From: Halictus rubicundus
Taxonomy: Eukaryota; Arthropoda; Insecta; Hymenoptera; Halictidae
Reading direction: 5' to 3'
DNA length: 64,000 nucleotides
NCBI RefSeq assembly: GCF_050948215.1
Contig: NW_027488626.1
Span: 372,001-436,000 of the forward strand
Shown: piece after piece, positions 12,377 to 25,260 of the stretch
Layout: every line of letters begins with the position of its first letter
Position numbering within the stretch: position 1 is the first letter of the stretch
Notes under the pieces: generated by a model
The model's input: the letters and a program-made list of their open reading frames with translations, nothing else
What the model was told of the DNA's origin: nothing
Database searches by the model: none
Translations under genes and position numbers: made by a program

Positions 12377-15149
12377 AATCCCCTATGTTATCCCCTATCC
12401 TATCCTATCCTCTATAATATCGTATCCTCTATCATATCCTATCCTCTTTCCTATAATATCATCTATCCTATCCTATCCTCTATCCTATCCTATCCTCTAT
12501 CCTATCATATCCTCTATCCTATCCTATCCTCTATCCTATCCTATCCTCTATCCTATCCAATCCTCTATCCTATCCTATCCCCTATCCTATCCAATCATCT
12601 ATCCTATCCTCTATCCTATCCTATCCTCTATCCTATCCTATCCTCTATCCTATCCTATCCTCTATCCTATCCTATCCTCTATCCTATCCTATCCTCTATC
12701 CTATCATATCCTCTATCCTATCCTATCCTCTATCCTATCCTATCCTCTATCCTATCCTATCCTCTATCGTCTCCTGTCCTCTAATCTATCCAATCCGCTA
12801 TGTTATCCTCTATCCTATCCTATCCTCTATCCTATCCTATCCTCTATCCTATCCTATCCTCTATCCTATCCTATCCTCTATCCTATCCTATGCTATCCTC
12901 CATCCTATCCTATAATCTATCCTATCCTATCCTCTATCCTATCCTATCCTCAATTCTATCCTATACTCCATCCTATCCTATCCGCTATCCTATCCTATCC
13001 TCTATCCTATAATATCCTCTATCCTATCCAATCCTCTATCATATCCTCTATCCTATCCTCTATCCTATCCTCTATCCTATCCTCTATCCTATCCTGCTCT
13101 ATCCTATCCTATCCCCTATAATATCGTATCCTGTATTCTATCCTGTCCTCTTTCCTATCCTATCATCAAACCTATCCTGTCCTCTATCGTCTCCTACCCT
13201 CTATCCTATCCAATCCCCTATGTTATCCTCTATCCTATCCTATCCCCTATCCTATCCTATCCTATCCTCTATCCTATCCTATCCTATCCTCCATCCTATC
13301 CTATCCTCTATCCTATCCTATCCTCTATCCTATCCTATCCTCTATCCTATCCTATCCTCTATCCTATCCTATCCACTATCCTATCGCATCCTCTATCCTA
13401 TACAATCCTCTATCCTATCCTATCCTCTATCCTATCCTCTATCCTATCTTATCCTCTATCCTATCCTATCCTCCATCCTATCCTATCCTCTTTCCTATAA
13501 TATCCTCTATCCTATCCTATCCTCTATCCTATCCAATCCTCTACCGTCTCCTATCCTGTATCCGATCCAATCCCCTATCCTCTATCCTATCCAATTATCT
13601 ATCCTATCCTCTATCGTATCGTATCCTCTATCCTATCCTATCCTCTATCCTATCCTATCCTCTAACCTATCATATCCTCTATCCTATCCTATCCTCTATC
13701 CTATCCTGTCCTTTTTCCTATCCTATCCTCAACCCTATCCTATCCTCTATCCTATCATATCCTCTATCCTATCATATCCTCTATCCTATCCTATCCGCTA
13801 TCCTATCCTATCCTCTATAATATCGTATCCTCTATCATATCCTATCCTCTTTCCTATAATATCATCTATCCTATCCTATCCTCTATCCTATCCTATCCTC
13901 TATCCTATCATATCCTCTATCCTATCATATCCTCTATCCTATCCTATCCGCTATCCTATCCTATCCTCTATCCTATAATATCCTCTATCCTATCCAATCC
14001 TCTATCCTATCCTCTATCCTATCCTGTATCCTATCCTCTATCCTATCCTGCTCTATCCTATCCTATCCTCTATCCTATCCTATCCTCTATCCTATCTTAT
14101 CCTCTATCCTATCCTATACTCTATCCTATCCTATCCTCTATAATATCGTATCCTCTATAATATCGTATCCTGTATCCTATCCTGTCCTCTTTCCTATCCT
14201 ATCATCAAACCTATCCTGTCCTCTATCGTCTCCTATCCTCTATCCTATCCAATCCCCTATGTTATCCTCTATCTTATCCTATCCTCTATCCTATCCTATC
14301 CTCTATCCTATCCTATCCTATCCTCCATCCTATCCTATCCTCTATCCTATCCTATCCTCTATCCTATCCTATCCTCTATCCTATCCTATCCTCTATCCTA
14401 TCCTATCCTCTATCCTATCCTATCCTATATCCTATCCAATCCTCTATAATATCCTATCCTCTATCCTATCCTATCCTCTATAATATCGTATCCCTTATCC
14501 TATACTGTCCTCTTTCCTATCCTATCCTCAATCCAATCCTATCCTCTATCCTATCCTATCCTCTGTCCTATTCTATCCTCTATCCTATCCTATCCTCTAT
14601 CCTATCCAATCCTCTATCGTCTCCTGTCCTCTATCCTATCCAATCCCCTATGTTATCCTCTATCCTATCCTATCCTCTATCCTATCCTATCCTCTATCCT
14701 ATCCTATCCTCTATCCTATCCTATCCTCAATTCTATCCTTTACTCCATCCTATCCTATCCGCTATCCTATCCTATCCTCTATCCTATAATATCCTCTATC
14801 CTATCCAATCCTCTATCATATCCTCTATCCTATCCTCTATCCTATCCTCTATCCTATCCTATCCTCTATCCTATCTTATCATCTATCCTATCCTATCCTC
14901 CATCCTATCCTATCCTCTATAATATCGTATCCCTTATCCTATCCTGTCCTCTTTCCTATCCTATCCTCAATCCAATCCTATCCTCTATCCTATCCTATCC
15001 TCTGTTCTATTCTATCCTCTATCCTATCCTATCCTCTATCCTATCCAATCCTCTATCGTCTCCTGTCCTCTATCCTATCCAATCCCCTATGTTATCCTCT
15101 ATCCGATCCTATCCTCTATCCTATCCTATCCTCTATCCTATCCTATCCT

Positions 15150-15560
15150 CAATTCTATCCTATACTCCATCCTATCCTATCCGCTATCCTATCCTATCCT
15201 CTATCCTATAATATCCTCTATCCTATCCAATCCTCTATCCTATCCTCTATCCTATCCTCTATCCTATCCTCTATCCTATCCTCTATCCTATCGTGCTCTA
15301 TCCTATCCTATCCTCTATCCTATCCAATCCTATATCCTATCCTATCCTCTATCCTATCCTCTATCCTATCCTATCCTATCCTATCCTATATCCTATCCTA
15401 TATCCTATCCTATCCTATATCCTATCCTATCCTCTATCCTTTCCTATCCTCTATCCTATCCTATCCTCTATCCTATAATATCCTCTATCCTATCCAATCC
15501 TCTATACTATCCTCTATCCTATCCTCTATCCTATCCTCTATCCTATCCTATCCCCTATCC
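15150..15560. repeat. About 0.4-kb repeat with TATATCC units, copy 1 of 3
   Basis: It starts in the CTCCATCC/CGCTATCC units and continues through 12-mers and the TGCTC unit to a cluster of CCTATATCC units near 15,385. The same series recurs at about 15,830-16,250 and 17,510-17,900. This copy has GTGCTC where the others have CTGCTC, and it lacks one 17-mer before the TATATCC cluster. Confidence 0.65.
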
Positions 15561-15829
15561 TATCCTATCCTCTATCCTATCCTATCCTATCCTCCATCCT
15601 ATCCTATCCTCTATCCTATCCTATCCTATCCTCTATCCTATCCTATCTTCTATCCTATCCTATCCTCTATCCTATCCTATCCACTATCCTATCGCATCCT
15701 CTATCCTATACAATCCTCTATCCTATCCTATCCTCTATCCTATCCTATCCTCTATAATATCGTATCCTGTATCCTATCCTGTCCTCTTTCCTATCCTATC
15801 ATCAACCCTATCCTATCCTCAATTCTATC

Positions 15830-16250
15830 CTATACTCCATCCTATCCTATCCGCTATCCTATCCTATCCTCTATCCTATAATATCCTCTATCCTATCCAA
15901 TCCTCTATCCTATCCTCTATCCTATCCTCTATCCTATCCTCTATCCTATCCTCTATCCTATCCTGCTCTATCCTATCCTATCCTCTATCCTATCCAATCC
16001 TATATCCTATCCTATCCTCTATCCTATCCTATCCTCTATCCTATCCTCTATCCTATCCTATCCTATCCTATCCTATATCCTATCCTATATCCTATCCTAT
16101 CCTATATCCTATCCTATCCTCTATCCTTTCCTATCCTCTATCCTATCCTATCCTCTATCCTATAATATCCTCTATCCTATCCAATCCTCTATACTATCCT
16201 CTATCCTATCCTCTATCCTATCCTCTATCCTATCCTATCCTCCATCATAC
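15830..16250. repeat. About 0.4-kb repeat with TATATCC units, copy 2 of 3
   Basis: It matches about 15,150-15,560 and 17,510-17,900. The TATATCC cluster begins near 16,071. Confidence 0.65.
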
Positions 16251-17039
16251 CCTATCCTCTATCCTATCCTATCCTCTATCCTATCCTATCCTCTATACTA
16301 TCATATCCTCTATAATATCGTATCCTGTATCCTAACCTGTCGTCTTTCCTATCCTATCATCAATCCTATCCTATCCTCTATCGTCTCCTATCCTCTATGC
16401 TATCCAATCCCCTATGTTATCCTCTATCCTATCCTATCCTCTATCCTATCCTATCCTCTATCCTATCCTATCCTCTATCCTATCCTATCCTCTATCCTAT
16501 CTTATCCTCTATCCTATCCTATACTCTATCCTATCCTATCCTCTATAATATCGTATCCTCTATAATATCGTATCCTGTATCCTATCCTGTCCTCTTTCCT
16601 ATCCTATCATCAAACCTATCCTGTCCTCTATCGTCTCCTATCCTCTATCCTATCCAATCCCCTATGTTATCCTCTATCTTATCCTATCCTCTATCCTATC
16701 CTATCCTCTATCCTATCCTATCCTATCCTCCATCCTATCCTATCCTCTATCCTATCCTATCCTCTATCCTATCCTATCCTCTATCCTATCCTATCCTCTA
16801 TCCTATCCTATCCTCTATCCTATCCTATCCTATATCCTATCCAATCCTCTATAATATCCTATCCTCTATCCTATCCTATCCTCTATCCTATCTTATCATC
16901 TATCCTATCCTATCCTCCATCCTATCCTATCCTCTATAATATCGTATCCCTTATCCTATCCTGTCCTCTTTCCTATCCTATCCTCAATCCAATCCTATCC
17001 TCTATCCTATCCTATCCTCTGTCCTATTCTATCCTCTAT

Positions 17040-17880
17040 CCTATCCTGTCCTCTTTCCTATCCTATCCTCAACCCTATCCTTTCCTCAATTCTATCCTAT
17101 ACTCCATCCTATCCTATCCGCTATCCTATCCTATCCTCTATAATATCGTATCCTCTATCATATCCTATCCTCTTTCCTATAATATCATCTATCCTATCCT
17201 CTCCTCTATCCTATCCTATCCTCTATCCTATCATATCCTCTATCCTATCCTATCCTCTATCCTATCCTATCCTCTATCCTATAATATCCTCTATCCTATC
17301 CAATTCTCTATACTATCCTCTTTCCTATCCTCTATCCTATCCTCTATCCTATCCTCTATCCTATCCTATCCTCTATCATATCCTATCCTCTATCCTATCC
17401 TATCCTCTATCCTATCCTATCCTCTATCCTATCATATCCTCTATAATATCGTATCCTGTATCCTATCCTGTCCTCTTTCCTATCCTATCATCAACCCTAT
17501 CCTATCCTCAATTCTATCCTATACTCCATCCGATCCTATTCGCTATCCTATCCTATCCTCTATCCTATAATATCCTCTATCCTATCCAATCCTCTATCCT
17601 ATCCTCTATCCTATCCTCTATCCTATCCTCTATCCTATCCTGCTCTATCCTATCCTATCCTCTATCCTATCCAATCCTATATCCTATCCTATCCTCTATC
17701 CTATCCTATCCTCTATCCTATCCTCTATCCTATCCTATCCTATCCTATCCTATATCCTATCCTATATCCTATCCTATCCTATATCCTATCCTATCCTCTA
17801 TCCTTTCCTATCCTCTATCCTATCCTATCCTCTATCCTATAATATCCTCTATCCTATCCAATCCTCTATACTATCCTCTA
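17040..17880. repeat. About 0.84-kb repeat with a CCTTTCCTCAATTC unit, copy 1
   Basis: The word CCTTTCCTCAATTC at 17,079 recurs at 17,921 (a short copy), 18,846 (offset 1,767), about 33,493 and about 44,303. In four of these places (all but 17,921) it is followed by a CTCTCC unit and later a CCAATTC/CAAATTC unit. Confidence 0.65.
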
Positions 17881-17900
17881 TCCTATCCTGTCCTCTTTCC
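17510..17900. repeat. About 0.4-kb repeat with TATATCC units, copy 3 of 3
   Basis: It matches about 15,830-16,250. The TATATCC cluster begins near 17,751. It has private changes near 17,530 (CATCCGATCC and ATTCGC). Confidence 0.65.
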
Positions 17901-18799
17901 TATCCTATCCTCAACCCTATCCTTTCCTCAATTCTATCCTATACTCCATCCTATCCTATCCGCTATCCTATCCTATCCTCTATCCTATCCTATCCTCTAT
18001 CCTATCCTATCCTCTATCCTATCCTATCCTCTATCCTATCCTATCCTATATCCTATCCAATCCTCTATAATATCCTATCCTCTATCCTATCCTATCCTCT
18101 ATCCTATCTTATCATCTATCCTATCTTATCCTCCATCCTATCCTATCCTCTATAATATCGTATCCCTTATCCTATCCTGTCCTCTTTCCTATCCTATCCT
18201 CAATCCAATCCTATCCTCTATCCTATCCTATCCTCTGTCCTATTCTATCCTCTATCCTATCCTATCCTCTATCCTATCCAATCCTCTATCGTCTCCTACC
18301 CTCTATCCTATCCAATCCCCTATCTTATCCTCTATCCTATCCTATCCCCTATCCTATCCTATCCTCTATCCTATCCTATCCTATCCTCCATCCTATCCTA
18401 TCCTCTATCCTATCCTATCCTATCCTCTATCCTATCCTATCCTCTATCCTATCCTATCCTCTATCCTATCCTATCCACTATCCTATCGCATCCTCTATCC
18501 TATACAATCCTCTATCCTATCCTATCCTCTATCCTATCCTATCCTCTATCCTATCTTATCCTCTATCCTATCCTATCCTCCATCCTATCCTATCCTCTTT
18601 CCTATAATATCCTCTATCCCATCCTATCCTCTATCCTATCCAATCCTCTTCCGTCTCCTATCCTGTATCCGATCCAATCCCCGATCCTCTATCCTATCCA
18701 ATTATCTATCCTATCCTCTATCGTATCGTATCCTCTATCCTATCCTATCCTCTATCCTATCCTATCCTCTATCCCATCATATCCTCTATCCTATCCTAT

Positions 18800-19640
18800 T
18801 CTCTATCCTATCCTGTCCTCTTTCCTATCCTATCCTCAACCCTATCCTTTCCTCAATTCTATCCTATACTCCATCCTATCCTATCCGCTATCCTATCCTA
18901 TCCTCTATAATATCGTATCCTCTATCATATCCTATCCTCTATCCTATAATATCATCTATCCTATCCTCTCCTCTATCCTATCCTATCCTCTATCCTATCA
19001 TATCCTCTATCCTATCCTATCCTCTATCCTATCCTATCCTCTATCCTATAATATCCTCTATCCTATCCAATTCTCTATACTATCCTCTATCCTATCCTCT
19101 ATCCTATCCTCTATCCTATCCTATCCTCTATCATATCCTATCCTCTATCCTATCCTATCCTCTATCCTATCCTATCCTCTATCCTATCATATCCTCTATA
19201 ATATCGTATCCTGTATCCTATCCTGTCCTCTTTCCTATCCTATCATCAACCCTATCCTATCCTCAATTCTATCCTATACTCCATCCTATCCTATCCGCTA
19301 TCCTATCCTATCCTCTATCCTATAATATCCTCTATCCTATCCAATCCTCTATCCTATCCTCTATCCTATCCTCTATCCTATCCTCTATCCTATCCTCTAT
19401 CCTATCCTGCTCTATCCTATCCTATCCTCTATCCTATCCAATCCTATATATTATCCTATCCTCTATCCTATCCTAACCTCTATCCTATCCTCTATCCTAT
19501 CCTATCCTATCCTATCCTATCCTATATCCTATCCTATCCTCTATCCTTTCCTATCCTCTATCCTATCCTATCCTCTATCCTATCCAATCCTCTATACTAT
19601 CCTCTATCCTATCCTCTATCCTATCCTCTATCCTATCCTA
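18800..19640. repeat. About 0.84-kb repeat with a CCTTTCCTCAATTC unit, copy 2
   Basis: Offset 1,767 from 17,040-17,880. It shares the CTCTCC unit (near 18,965) and the CCAATTCTCTATAC word (near 19,067). Confidence 0.65.
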
Positions 19641-20650
19641 TCCTCCATCATACCCTATCCTCTATCCTATCCTATCCTCTATCCTATCCTATCCTCTATC
19701 CTATCATATCCTCTATAATATCGTATCCTGTATCCTATCCTGTCGTCTTTCCTATCCTATCATCAATCCTATCCTATCCTCTATCGTCTCCTATCCTCTA
19801 TGCTATCCAATCCCCTATGTTATCCTCTATCCTATCCTATCCTCTATCCTATCCTATCCTCTATCCTATCCTGTCCTCTTTCCTATCCTATCCTCAACCC
19901 TATCCTATCCTCAATTCTATCCTATACTCCATCCTATCCTATCCGCTATCCTATCCTATCCTCTATCCTATAATATCCTCTATCCTATCCAATCATCTAT
20001 CCTATCCTCTATCCTATCCTCTATCCTATCCTCTATCCTATCCTGCTCTATCCGATCCTATCCTCTATCCTATCCTATCCTCTATCCTATCTTATCCTCT
20101 ATCCTATCCTATACTCTATCCTATCCTATCCTCTATAATATCGTATCCTCTATAATATCGTATCCTGTATCCTATCCTGTCCTCTTTCCTATCCTATCAT
20201 CAAACCTATCCTGTCCTCTATCGTCTCCTATCCTCTATCCTATCCAATCCCCTATGTTATCCTCTATCTTATCCTATCCTCTATCCTATCCTATCCTCTA
20301 TCCTATCCTATCCTATCCTATCCTCCATCCTATCCTATCCTCTATCCTATCCTATCCTCTATCCTATCCTATCCTCTATCCTATCCTATCCTCTATCCTA
20401 TCCTATCCTCTATCCTATCCTATCCTCTATCCTATCCTATGCTATCCTCCATCCTATCCTATAATCTATCCTATCCTATCCTCTATCCCATCCTATCCTC
20501 TATCCTATCTTATCCTCTATCCTATCCTATCCTCCATCCTATCCTATCCTCTATCCTATAATATCCTCTATCCTATCCTATCCTCTATCCTATCCTATCC
20601 TCTATCCTATCCTATCCTCTATCCTATCCTGTCCTCTTTCCTATCCTATC

Positions 20651-20832
20651 CTCAACCCTATCCTATCCTCAATTCTATCCTATACTCCATCCTATCCTAT
20701 CCGCTATCCTATCCTATCCTCTATCCTATAATATCCTCTATCCTATCCAATCCTCTATCATATCCTCTATCCTATCCTCTATCCTATCCTCTATCCTATC
20801 CTCTATCCTATCCTGCTCTATCCTATCCTATC
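20651..20832 (+). repeat. Cassette beta: 182-bp composite ending in a 20-mer (example)
   Basis: In order, the units begin CTCAACCC (20,651), CTCAATTC (20,668), CTCCATCC (20,685) and CGCTATCC (20,702). A TATAATATC unit (20,719), a CCAATC unit (20,736), five 12-mers (20,753-20,812) and a 20-mer with an inserted CTG (20,813) follow. The order is repeated dozens of times in domain II. The number of 12-mers varies between copies. Confidence 0.88.
20753..20812 (+). repeat. Run of 12-bp units (n=2 form)
   Basis: Five successive CTCTATCCTATC-type 12-mers show the second unit length of the array, one TATCC pentamer shorter than the 17-mer. Similar runs of three to five occur in most beta cassettes. 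One extra 12-mer explains a 12-bp offset change between the 2.8-kb repeats. Confidence 0.9.
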
Positions 20833-22309
20833 CTCTATAATATCGTATCCTGTATTCTATCCTGTCCTCTTTCCTATCCTATCATCAAACCTATCCTGTC
20901 CTCTATCGTCTCCTATCCTATCCTCTATCCTATCCTATCCACTATCCTATCGCATCCTCTATCCTATACAATCCTCTATCCTATCCTATCCTCTATCCTA
21001 TCCTCTATCTTATCTTATCCTCTATCCTATCCTATCCTCCATCCTATCCTATCCTCTTTCCTATAATATCCTCTATCCTATCCTATCCTCTATCCTATCC
21101 AATCCTCTACCGTCTCCTATCCTGTATCCGATCCAATCCCCTATCCTCTATCCTATCCAATTATCTATCCTATCCTCTATCGTATCGTATCCTCTATCCT
21201 ATCCTATCCTCTATCCTATCCTATCCTCTAACCTATCATATCCTCTATCCTATCCTATCCTCTATCCTATCCTGTCCTCTTTCCTATCCTATCCTCAACC
21301 CTATCCTATCCTCAATTCTATCCTATACTCCATCCTATCCTATCCGCTATCCTATCCTATCCTCTATAATATCGTATCCTCTATCATATCCTATCCTCTT
21401 TCCTATAATATCATCTATCCTATCCTATCCTCTATCCTATCCTATCCTCTATCCTATCATATCCTCTATCCTATCCTATCCGCTATCCTATCCTATCCTC
21501 TATCCTATAATATCCTCTATCCTATCCAATCCTCTATCCTATCCTCTATCCTATCCTGTATCCTATCCTCTATCCTATCCTGCTCTATCCTATCCTATCC
21601 TCTATCCTATCCTATCCTCTATCCTATCTTATCCCCTATCCTATCCTATACTCTATCCTATCCTATCCTCTATAATATCGTATCCTCTATAATATCGTAT
21701 CCTGTATCCTATCCTGTCCTCTTTCCTATCCTATCATCAAACCTATCCTGTCCTCTATCGTCTCCTATCCTCTATCCTATCCATTCCCCTATGTTATCCT
21801 CTATCTTATCCTATCCTCTATCCTATCCTATCCTCTATCCTATCCTATCCTATCCTCCATCCTATCCTATCCTCTATCCTATCCTATCCTCTATCCTATC
21901 CTATCCTCTATCCTATCCTATCCTCTATCCTATCCTATCCTCTATCCTATCCTATCCTATATCCTATCCAATCCTCTATAATATCCTATCCTCTATCCTA
22001 TCCTATCCTCTATCCTATCTTATCATCTATCCTATCCTATCCTCCATCCTATCCTATCCTCTATAATATCGTATCCCTTATCCTATCCTGTCCTCATTCC
22101 TATCCTATCCTCAATCCAATCCTATCCTCTATCCTATCCTATCCTCTGTCCTATTCTATCCTCTATCCTATCCTATCCTCTATCCTATCCAATCCTCTAT
22201 CGTCTCCTGTCCTCTATCCTATCCAATCCCCTATGTTATCGTCTATCCTATCCTATCCTCTATAATATCGTATCCTCCATCATATCCTATCCTCTATCCT
22301 ATCCTATCC

Positions 22310-23325
22310 TCTATAATATCGTATCCTGTATCCTATCCTGTCCTCTTTCCTATCCTATCATCAATCCTATCCTATCCTCTATTGTCTCCTATCCTCTATG
22401 CTATCGAATCCCCTATGTTATCCTCTATCCTATCCTATCCTCTATAATATCCTATCCTCTATCCTATCCTATCCTCTGTCCTATCCTATCCTCTATCCTA
22501 TCCTATCCTCTATCCTATCCTATCCTCTATCCTATCCTATCCTCTATAATATCGTATCCTCTATCATATCCTATCCTCTTTCCTATAATATCATCTATCC
22601 TATCCTATCCTCTATCCTATCCTATCCTCTATCCTATCATATCCTCTATCCTATCCTATCCTCTATCCTATCCTATCCTGTATCCTATCCTATCCTCTAT
22701 CCTATCCTATCCTCTATCCTATCCTGTCCTATATCCTATCCTATCCTCTATCCTATCCTATCCTCTATCCTATCCTATCCTCTATCCTATCCTATCATCT
22801 ATCCTATCCTATCCTCTATCCTATTCAATCCTCTATCCTATCCTATCCTCTATCCTATCTTATCATCTATCCTATCCTATCCTCCATCCTATCCTATCCT
22901 CTATAATATCGTATCCCTTATCCTATCCTGTCCTCTTTCCTATCCTATCCTCAATCCAATCCTATCCTCTATCCTATCCTATCCTCTATCCTATCCTATC
23001 CTCTATCCTATCATATTCTCTATCCTATCCTATCCTCTATCCTATCCTATACTCTATCCTATTCAATCCTCTATCCTATCCTATCCTCTATCCTATCTTA
23101 TCATCTATCCTATCCTATTCTCCATCCTATCCTATCCTCTATAATATCGTATCCCTTATCCTATCCTGTCCTCTTTCCTATCCTATCCTCAATCCAATCC
23201 TATCCTCTATCCTATCCTATCCTCTGTCCTATTCTATCCTCTATCCTATCCTATCCTCTATCCTATCCAATCCTCTATCGTCTCCTGTCCTCTATCCTAT
23301 CCAATCCCCTATGTTATCCTCTATC
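22310..23325. repeat. About 1-kb repeat inside the 5,635-bp unit, copy 1 (partner 25,976-27,008)
   Basis: The CTATGCTATCGAATCC unit (ATG of the next unit at 22,398 and 26,064) gives offset 3,666. The CTATTCAATCC unit (22,821 and 26,504) gives 3,683, one 17-mer more. The same sequence occurs again in the second 5,635-bp copy and at 45,540-46,375. Confidence 0.75.
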
Positions 23326-23818
23326 CTATCCTATCCGCTATCCTATCCTATCCTCTATCCTATAATATCCTCTATCCTATCCAATCCTCTATCCTATCCT
23401 CTATCCTATCCTCTATCCTATCCTCTATCCTATCCTCTATCCTATCCTGCTCTATCCTATCCTATCCTCTATCCTATCCAATCCTATATATTATCCTATC
23501 CTCTATCCTATCCTAACCTCTATCCTATCCTCTATCCTATCCTATCCTATCCTATCCTATCCTATATCCTATCCTATCCTCTATCCTTTCCTATCCTCTA
23601 TCCTATCCTATCCTCTATCCTATCCAATCCTCTATACTATGATCTATCCTATCCTCTATCCTATCCTCTATCCTATCCTATCCTCCATCATACCCTATCC
23701 TCTATCCTATCCTATCCTCTATCCTATCCTATCCTCTATCCTATCATATCCTCTATAATATCGTATCCTGTATCCTATCCTGTCGTCTTTCCTATCCTAT
23801 CATCAATCCTATCCTATC

Positions 23819-23864
23819 CTCTATCGTCTCCTATCCTCTATGCTATCCAATCCCCTATGTTATC
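23819..23864 (+). repeat. Cassette gamma: TATCGTCTCC, TATGCTATCC, TATGTTATC (example)
   Basis: Two 17-mers (23,819 and 23,836) are followed by a 12-mer CCCTATGTTATC (23,853). The ATG of this 12-mer is the apparent start codon of many of the open frames in the array, which is why so many apparent proteins share the same first residues. Confidence 0.88.
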
Positions 23865-25173
23865 CTCTATCCTATCCTATCCTCTATCCTATCCTATCCT
23901 CTATCCTATCCTGTCCTCTTTCCTATCCTATCTTCAACCCTATCCTATCCTCAATTCTATCCTATACTCCATCCTATCCTATCCGCTATCCTATCCTATC
24001 CTCTATCCTATAATATCCTCTATCCTATCCAATCATCTATCCTATCCTCTATCCTATCCTCTATCCTATCCTCTATCCTATCCTCTATCCTATCCTGCTC
24101 TATCCGATCCTATCCTCTATCCTATCCTATCCTCTATCCTATCTTATCCTCTATCCTATCCTATACTCTATCCTATCCTATCCTCTATAATATCGTATCC
24201 TCTATAATATCGTATCCTGTATCCTATCCTGTCCTCTTTCCTATCCTATCATCAAACCTATCCTGTCCTCTATCGTCTCCTATCCTCTATCCTATCCAAT
24301 CCCCTATGTTATCCTCTATCTTATCCTATCCTCTATCCTATCCTATCCTCTATCCTATCCTATCCTATCCTATCCTCCATCCTATCCTATCCTCTATCCT
24401 ATCCTATCCTCTATCCTATCCTATCCTCTATCCTATCCTATCCTCTATCCTATCCTATCCTCTATCCTATCCTATCCTCTATCCTATCCTATGCTATCCT
24501 CCATCCTATCCTATAATCTATCCTATCCTATCCTCTATCCCATCCTATCCTCTATCCTATCTTATCCTCTATCCTATCCTATCCTCCATCCTATCCTATC
24601 CTCTATCCTATAATATCCTCTATCCTATCCTATCCTCTATCCTATCCTATCCTCTATCCTATCCTATCCTCTATCCTATCCTGTCCTCTTTCCTATCCTA
24701 TCCTCAACCCTATCCTATCCTCAATTCTATCCTATACTCCATCCTATCCTATCCGCTATCCTATCCTATCCTCTATCCTATAATATCCTCTATCCTATCC
24801 AATCCTCTATCATATCCTCTATCCTATCCTCTATCCTATCCTCTATCCTATCCTCTATCCTATCCTGCTCTATCCTATCCTATCCTCTATCCTATCCTAT
24901 CCTCTATAATATCGTATCCTGTATTCTATCCTGTCCTCTTTCCTATCCTATCATCAAACCTATCCTGTCCTCTATCGTCTCCTATCCTATCCTCTATCCT
25001 ATCCTATCCACTATCCTATCGCATCCTCTATCCTATACAATCCTCTATCCTATCCTATCCTCTATCCTATCCTCTATCTTATCTTATCCTCTATCCTATC
25101 CTATCCTCCATCCTATCCTATCCTCTTTCCTATAATATCCTCTATCCTATCCTATCCTCTATCCTATCCAATC

Positions 25174-25260
25174 CTCTACCGTCTCCTATCCTGTATCCGA
25201 TCCAATCCCCTATCCTCTATCCTATCCAATTATCTATCCTATCCTCTATCGTATCGTATC
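25174..25260 (+). repeat. Cassette delta: TACCGTCTCC, TATCCGATCC, CCAATTATC (example)
   Basis: Units at 25,174 and 25,191 are 17-mers. A 7-mer CCCTATC (25,208), a 17-mer ending CCAATT (25,215), a 12-mer (25,232) and a TATCGTATCGTATC unit (25,244) follow. The series shows three unit lengths in one composite. It recurs near 3,207, 13,541, 18,648, 21,106, 27,652, 30,809, 33,287, 39,503, 42,589 and 47,392; the copies from 49,728 on have a CTATTCTC ending instead. Confidence 0.85.

Larger units (their letters stand above)
8921..14353. repeat. Block A, copy 2 (with an internal 1,418-bp duplication)
   Basis: It is collinear with 1-4,000 but longer, because 9,541-10,958 is duplicated in tandem as 10,959-12,376. 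A stretch near 13,745-13,795 is replaced by three units found about 160 bp downstream. That gives a net gain of 17 bp relative to copy 1. Confidence 0.8.
1..14400. repeat. Domain I of the array (TATCGTATC-rich variants)
   Basis: This part is marked by frequent units CTCTATACTATCGTATC and CTCTATAATATCGTATC, followed by CTGTATCC and CTCTTTCC units, and by a CTCCATAATATCG unit near 1,400, 4,460, 6,110, 8,180, 10,310 and 11,730. The stretches 2.26-4.0 kb and 12.6-14.4 kb differ: they carry domain II-type units (CTCAATTC, CGCTATCC). They are copies of one another. The right edge near 14.4 kb is where the copy of block A loses its match. Confidence 0.75.
19290..22080. repeat. 2.8-kb repeat, copy 1 (partner about 23,330-25,980)
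   Basis: The offset is 4,040 at TATATATTATCC (19,445), 4,052 after one extra 12-mer in the partner, 4,069 after one extra 17-mer (CGCATCC, 20,952 and 25,021), and 3,916 after the partner loses 153 bp (nine 17-mers) corresponding to about 21,625-21,780. The partner lies inside the 5,635-bp repeat, so a third version is at about 28,965-31,615. Confidence 0.8.
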
